Source of the DNA: Thermococcus sp.
GTDB taxonomy: Archaea; Methanobacteriota_B; Thermococci; Thermococcales; Thermococcaceae
Length of the DNA: 6,053 bases
Direction: 5' to 3'
Assembly: GCA_027062125.1 (NCBI GenBank)
Contig: JAMOTW010000117.1
Location: 1 to 6,053 of the forward strand
Part shown: positions 5,083 through 6,053 of the stretch, one piece after another
Layout: each line of letters starts with the position of its first letter
How positions within the stretch are numbered: the first letter of the stretch is position 1
The notes under the pieces: model-generated
Databases searched by the model: none
What the model was told of the DNA's origin: nothing
What the model saw: the letters and a program-made list of their open reading frames with translations, nothing else
Made by a program: the position numbers and the translations under genes

Positions 5083-5778
5083 GGAACCGAGGGTGGACGC
5101 CCACTCGTCCACTTCTTTGGCTATTTCCCCCGCGAGCGTTTCCCAGCACCCCTTCCCGCTGAACTTCCCAGTTCTCACCTCGAGGACGTTCCAGTAGACG
5201 ACCTTGAGGGAGTAATCTCCGGTCGCGTCTCCCCTGGCGCGGGCGGCCTTGTAGAGGTCCCTGGCAAAGTTGGAGAGGTCATCCGTCCTGCTGGAATCCC
5301 CCGAGTACTTCCTCTCGACCGAGAGGTAGCTCCCAACGTCGCCGTTGGAGTTCATGTAGATCAGGACGCTGGCGTAACAGCTCTCGTAGTAGGCCCGGTT
5401 CTCATGGCCTTCAAAGTTCGTGAAAATCACGACAACCGGGGCGTTAACCCTATCCGGCGGCGACTCGTCCGGGAGAATCACTACCGGGCGGACGTGGGTG
5501 AAATCGGGCCAGAGACCGTGGGACTGCAGGGCATTTCCAACGGCTTTTTTAAGGGCGGTCCCGAATTCGTCGCCCGTACTGAGTTCGGGATACACGTCGG
5601 AAATCAGTTCAAGGGTCAAAGGCATGTCCACAAAAACCCTCCCCGAGTAGCTGACGTTCGAGAGGGCGTTGAACTCACCCCTTGACTCCCAGGAGACGGT
5701 CGTCGAAAGCGAAAAGTAGCCGACGAAGAGGTAAACTGCCGCGACGAGTATCGCCAGGGCCTTGGCCGAGTCCCTCAT
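5068..5778 (-). CDS. Unrecognised protein with N-terminal membrane anchor
   Basis: I do not recognise this 236-residue protein. A short charged start (MRDSAK) is followed by a hydrophobic segment at about residues 7-24, which looks like an uncleaved signal anchor or a signal peptide; the rest is polar, so the bulk is probably outside the membrane. It holds a beta-strand-like run RPVVILP (97-103), another APVVVIFTNFE (113-123), and just two cysteines, Cys134 and Cys211, which could form a disulfide bond. One N-glycosylation sequon, Asn41-Val-Ser, is visible. The start ATG 5778 has GGTGA 6 bases upstream (5789-5785) and overlaps the stop of the upstream gene as ATGA, so the two are translationally coupled. 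High third-position GC and a clean frame support it being real. Its end overlaps wecB tail to tail. A surface or envelope role is only a guess. Confidence 0.8.
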   Translation of the reverse strand: MRDSAKALAILVAAVYLFVGYFSLSTTVSWESRGEFNALSNVSYSGRVFVDMPLTLELISDVYPELSTGDEFGTALKKAVGNALQSHGLWPDFTHVRPVVILPDESPPDRVNAPVVVIFTNFEGHENRAYYESCYASVLIYMNSNGDVGSYLSVERKYSGDSSRTDDLSNFARDLYKAARARGDATGDYSLKVVYWNVLEVRTGKFSGKGCWETLAGEIAKEVDEWASTLGSSDEP

Positions 5779-6053
5779 CCTTCTTCACCCGAGGGGAGCT
5801 TGAGGACGGAATCGACCACCGACCGGGCCGCGCTCTTCATGAGGTGATTACCGTACCCCCTGAACCCGATGAGTCCCTTCGAGCTGTCCGAGACTGTGAT
5901 GAGGAGGTACCCGCGTATCTGGGGGACTGAAGTTTTCTCAAAGTCGATGAGGGCAGTTCTCTTGTCGGTGGCGTTCCTGTACCGGAGGTAGTGAGTCGGG
6001 TCGCCGGCGCTCGAGTAGATCGCGCCGACCCTGATGGAGCCCCTGGCATAGAA
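5775..6053 (-). CDS. Unrecognised protein, C-terminal 92 residues (runs off right edge)
   Basis: An open frame enters from the right edge and stops at TGA 5777-5775, overlapping the start of the next gene as ATGA. It reads FYARGSIRVGAIYSS at the edge and ends in VLKLPSGEEG. Codon use is strongly G/C at third positions (many CTC, ATC, GTC, TAC, GAC and AGG codons), as expected for a real gene here, while the competing minus-strand frame over 5837-6049 is Ser/Thr/Arg-rich and looks like a shadow. The visible part has alternating hydrophobic stretches (TALIDF, YLLITVSDSSKGLIGF) suggesting a beta-rich fold, then a terminal helix (HLMKSAARSVVDSVLKL). I see no membrane segment or known motif. Because it is coupled to the membrane-anchored gene, the two products probably work together; the start and any domain to the right cannot be seen. 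Confidence 0.7.
   Translation of the reverse strand, partial: FYARGSIRVGAIYSSAGDPTHYLRYRNATDKRTALIDFEKTSVPQIRGYLLITVSDSSKGLIGFRGYGNHLMKSAARSVVDSVLKLPSGEEG
5785..5789 (-). promoter_or_regulatory. Ribosome binding site of the membrane-anchored gene
   Basis: GGTGA on the minus strand, inside the last codons of the upstream gene, is 6 bases before ATG 5778 and fixes that start. Confidence 0.65.

Noticed and set aside
5545..5550. T-run as a terminator for the wecCB transcript
   Set aside because: It is more than 450 bases past the wecB stop, deep inside the opposing gene, so it is not a convincing primary terminator.
5837..6049. Minus-strand 70-residue Ser/Thr/Arg-rich frame at the right edge
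   Set aside because: Another minus-strand frame over the same bases stays open to the edge, has better codon use and is coupled by ATGA to the next gene.

Overview
The window reads as chromosomal DNA of a hyperthermophilic euryarchaeon, most likely a Thermococcus species. Support comes from the protein families, the purine-rich GGTGA/GGAGG ribosome sites only a few bases from the starts, short A/T-rich TATA-like boxes about 35-50 bases upstream of genes, heavy AGG/AGA and ATA codon use, and a coding GC content that looks like 55-60%. The genus is inferred; no rRNA or other marker is present. I see no mobile element, CRISPR array, tRNA or rRNA gene.

Layout from left to right: (1) The 5' end of argS (arginyl-tRNA synthetase) on the minus strand, running off the left edge. 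(2) A 60-70 base divergent promoter region, then a two-gene plus-strand unit: lplB (small accessory subunit of lipoate-protein ligase) and a SpoIIM/DUF95 multispanning membrane protein. (3) A minus-strand DUF354 gene (GT-B-like predicted glycosyltransferase) whose 3' end overlaps the SpoIIM gene by 69 bases. (4) A relatively A/T-rich, gene-free 284-base spacer with two divergent promoters, a perfect 7-base inverted repeat beside the plus-strand TATA box, and a possible second promoter. (5) A plus-strand operon wecC-wecB with overlapping stop and start. Together the enzymes convert UDP-GlcNAc to UDP-ManNAc (WecB) and then to UDP-ManNAcA (WecC). (6) A minus-strand pair of unrecognised genes with a 4-base ATGA overlap. 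The downstream one encodes a membrane-anchored, otherwise extracytoplasmic-looking protein; the upstream one runs off the right edge. The anchored one meets wecB tail to tail with a 15-base overlap.

The coherent theme is surface-sugar synthesis. WecB and WecC supply an acetamido-uronic acid nucleotide sugar, and the divergent DUF354 protein has the fold signature of a sugar-nucleotide enzyme and could act in the same pathway (inference). lplB and SpoIIM form a separate unit whose shared purpose is unclear. No dramatic new system is evident. The best leads are the inverted repeat at the wecC promoter, the DUF354-WecBC association, the unusual convergent overlaps, an apparent insertion in ArgRS, and the unrecognised membrane-anchored gene pair.
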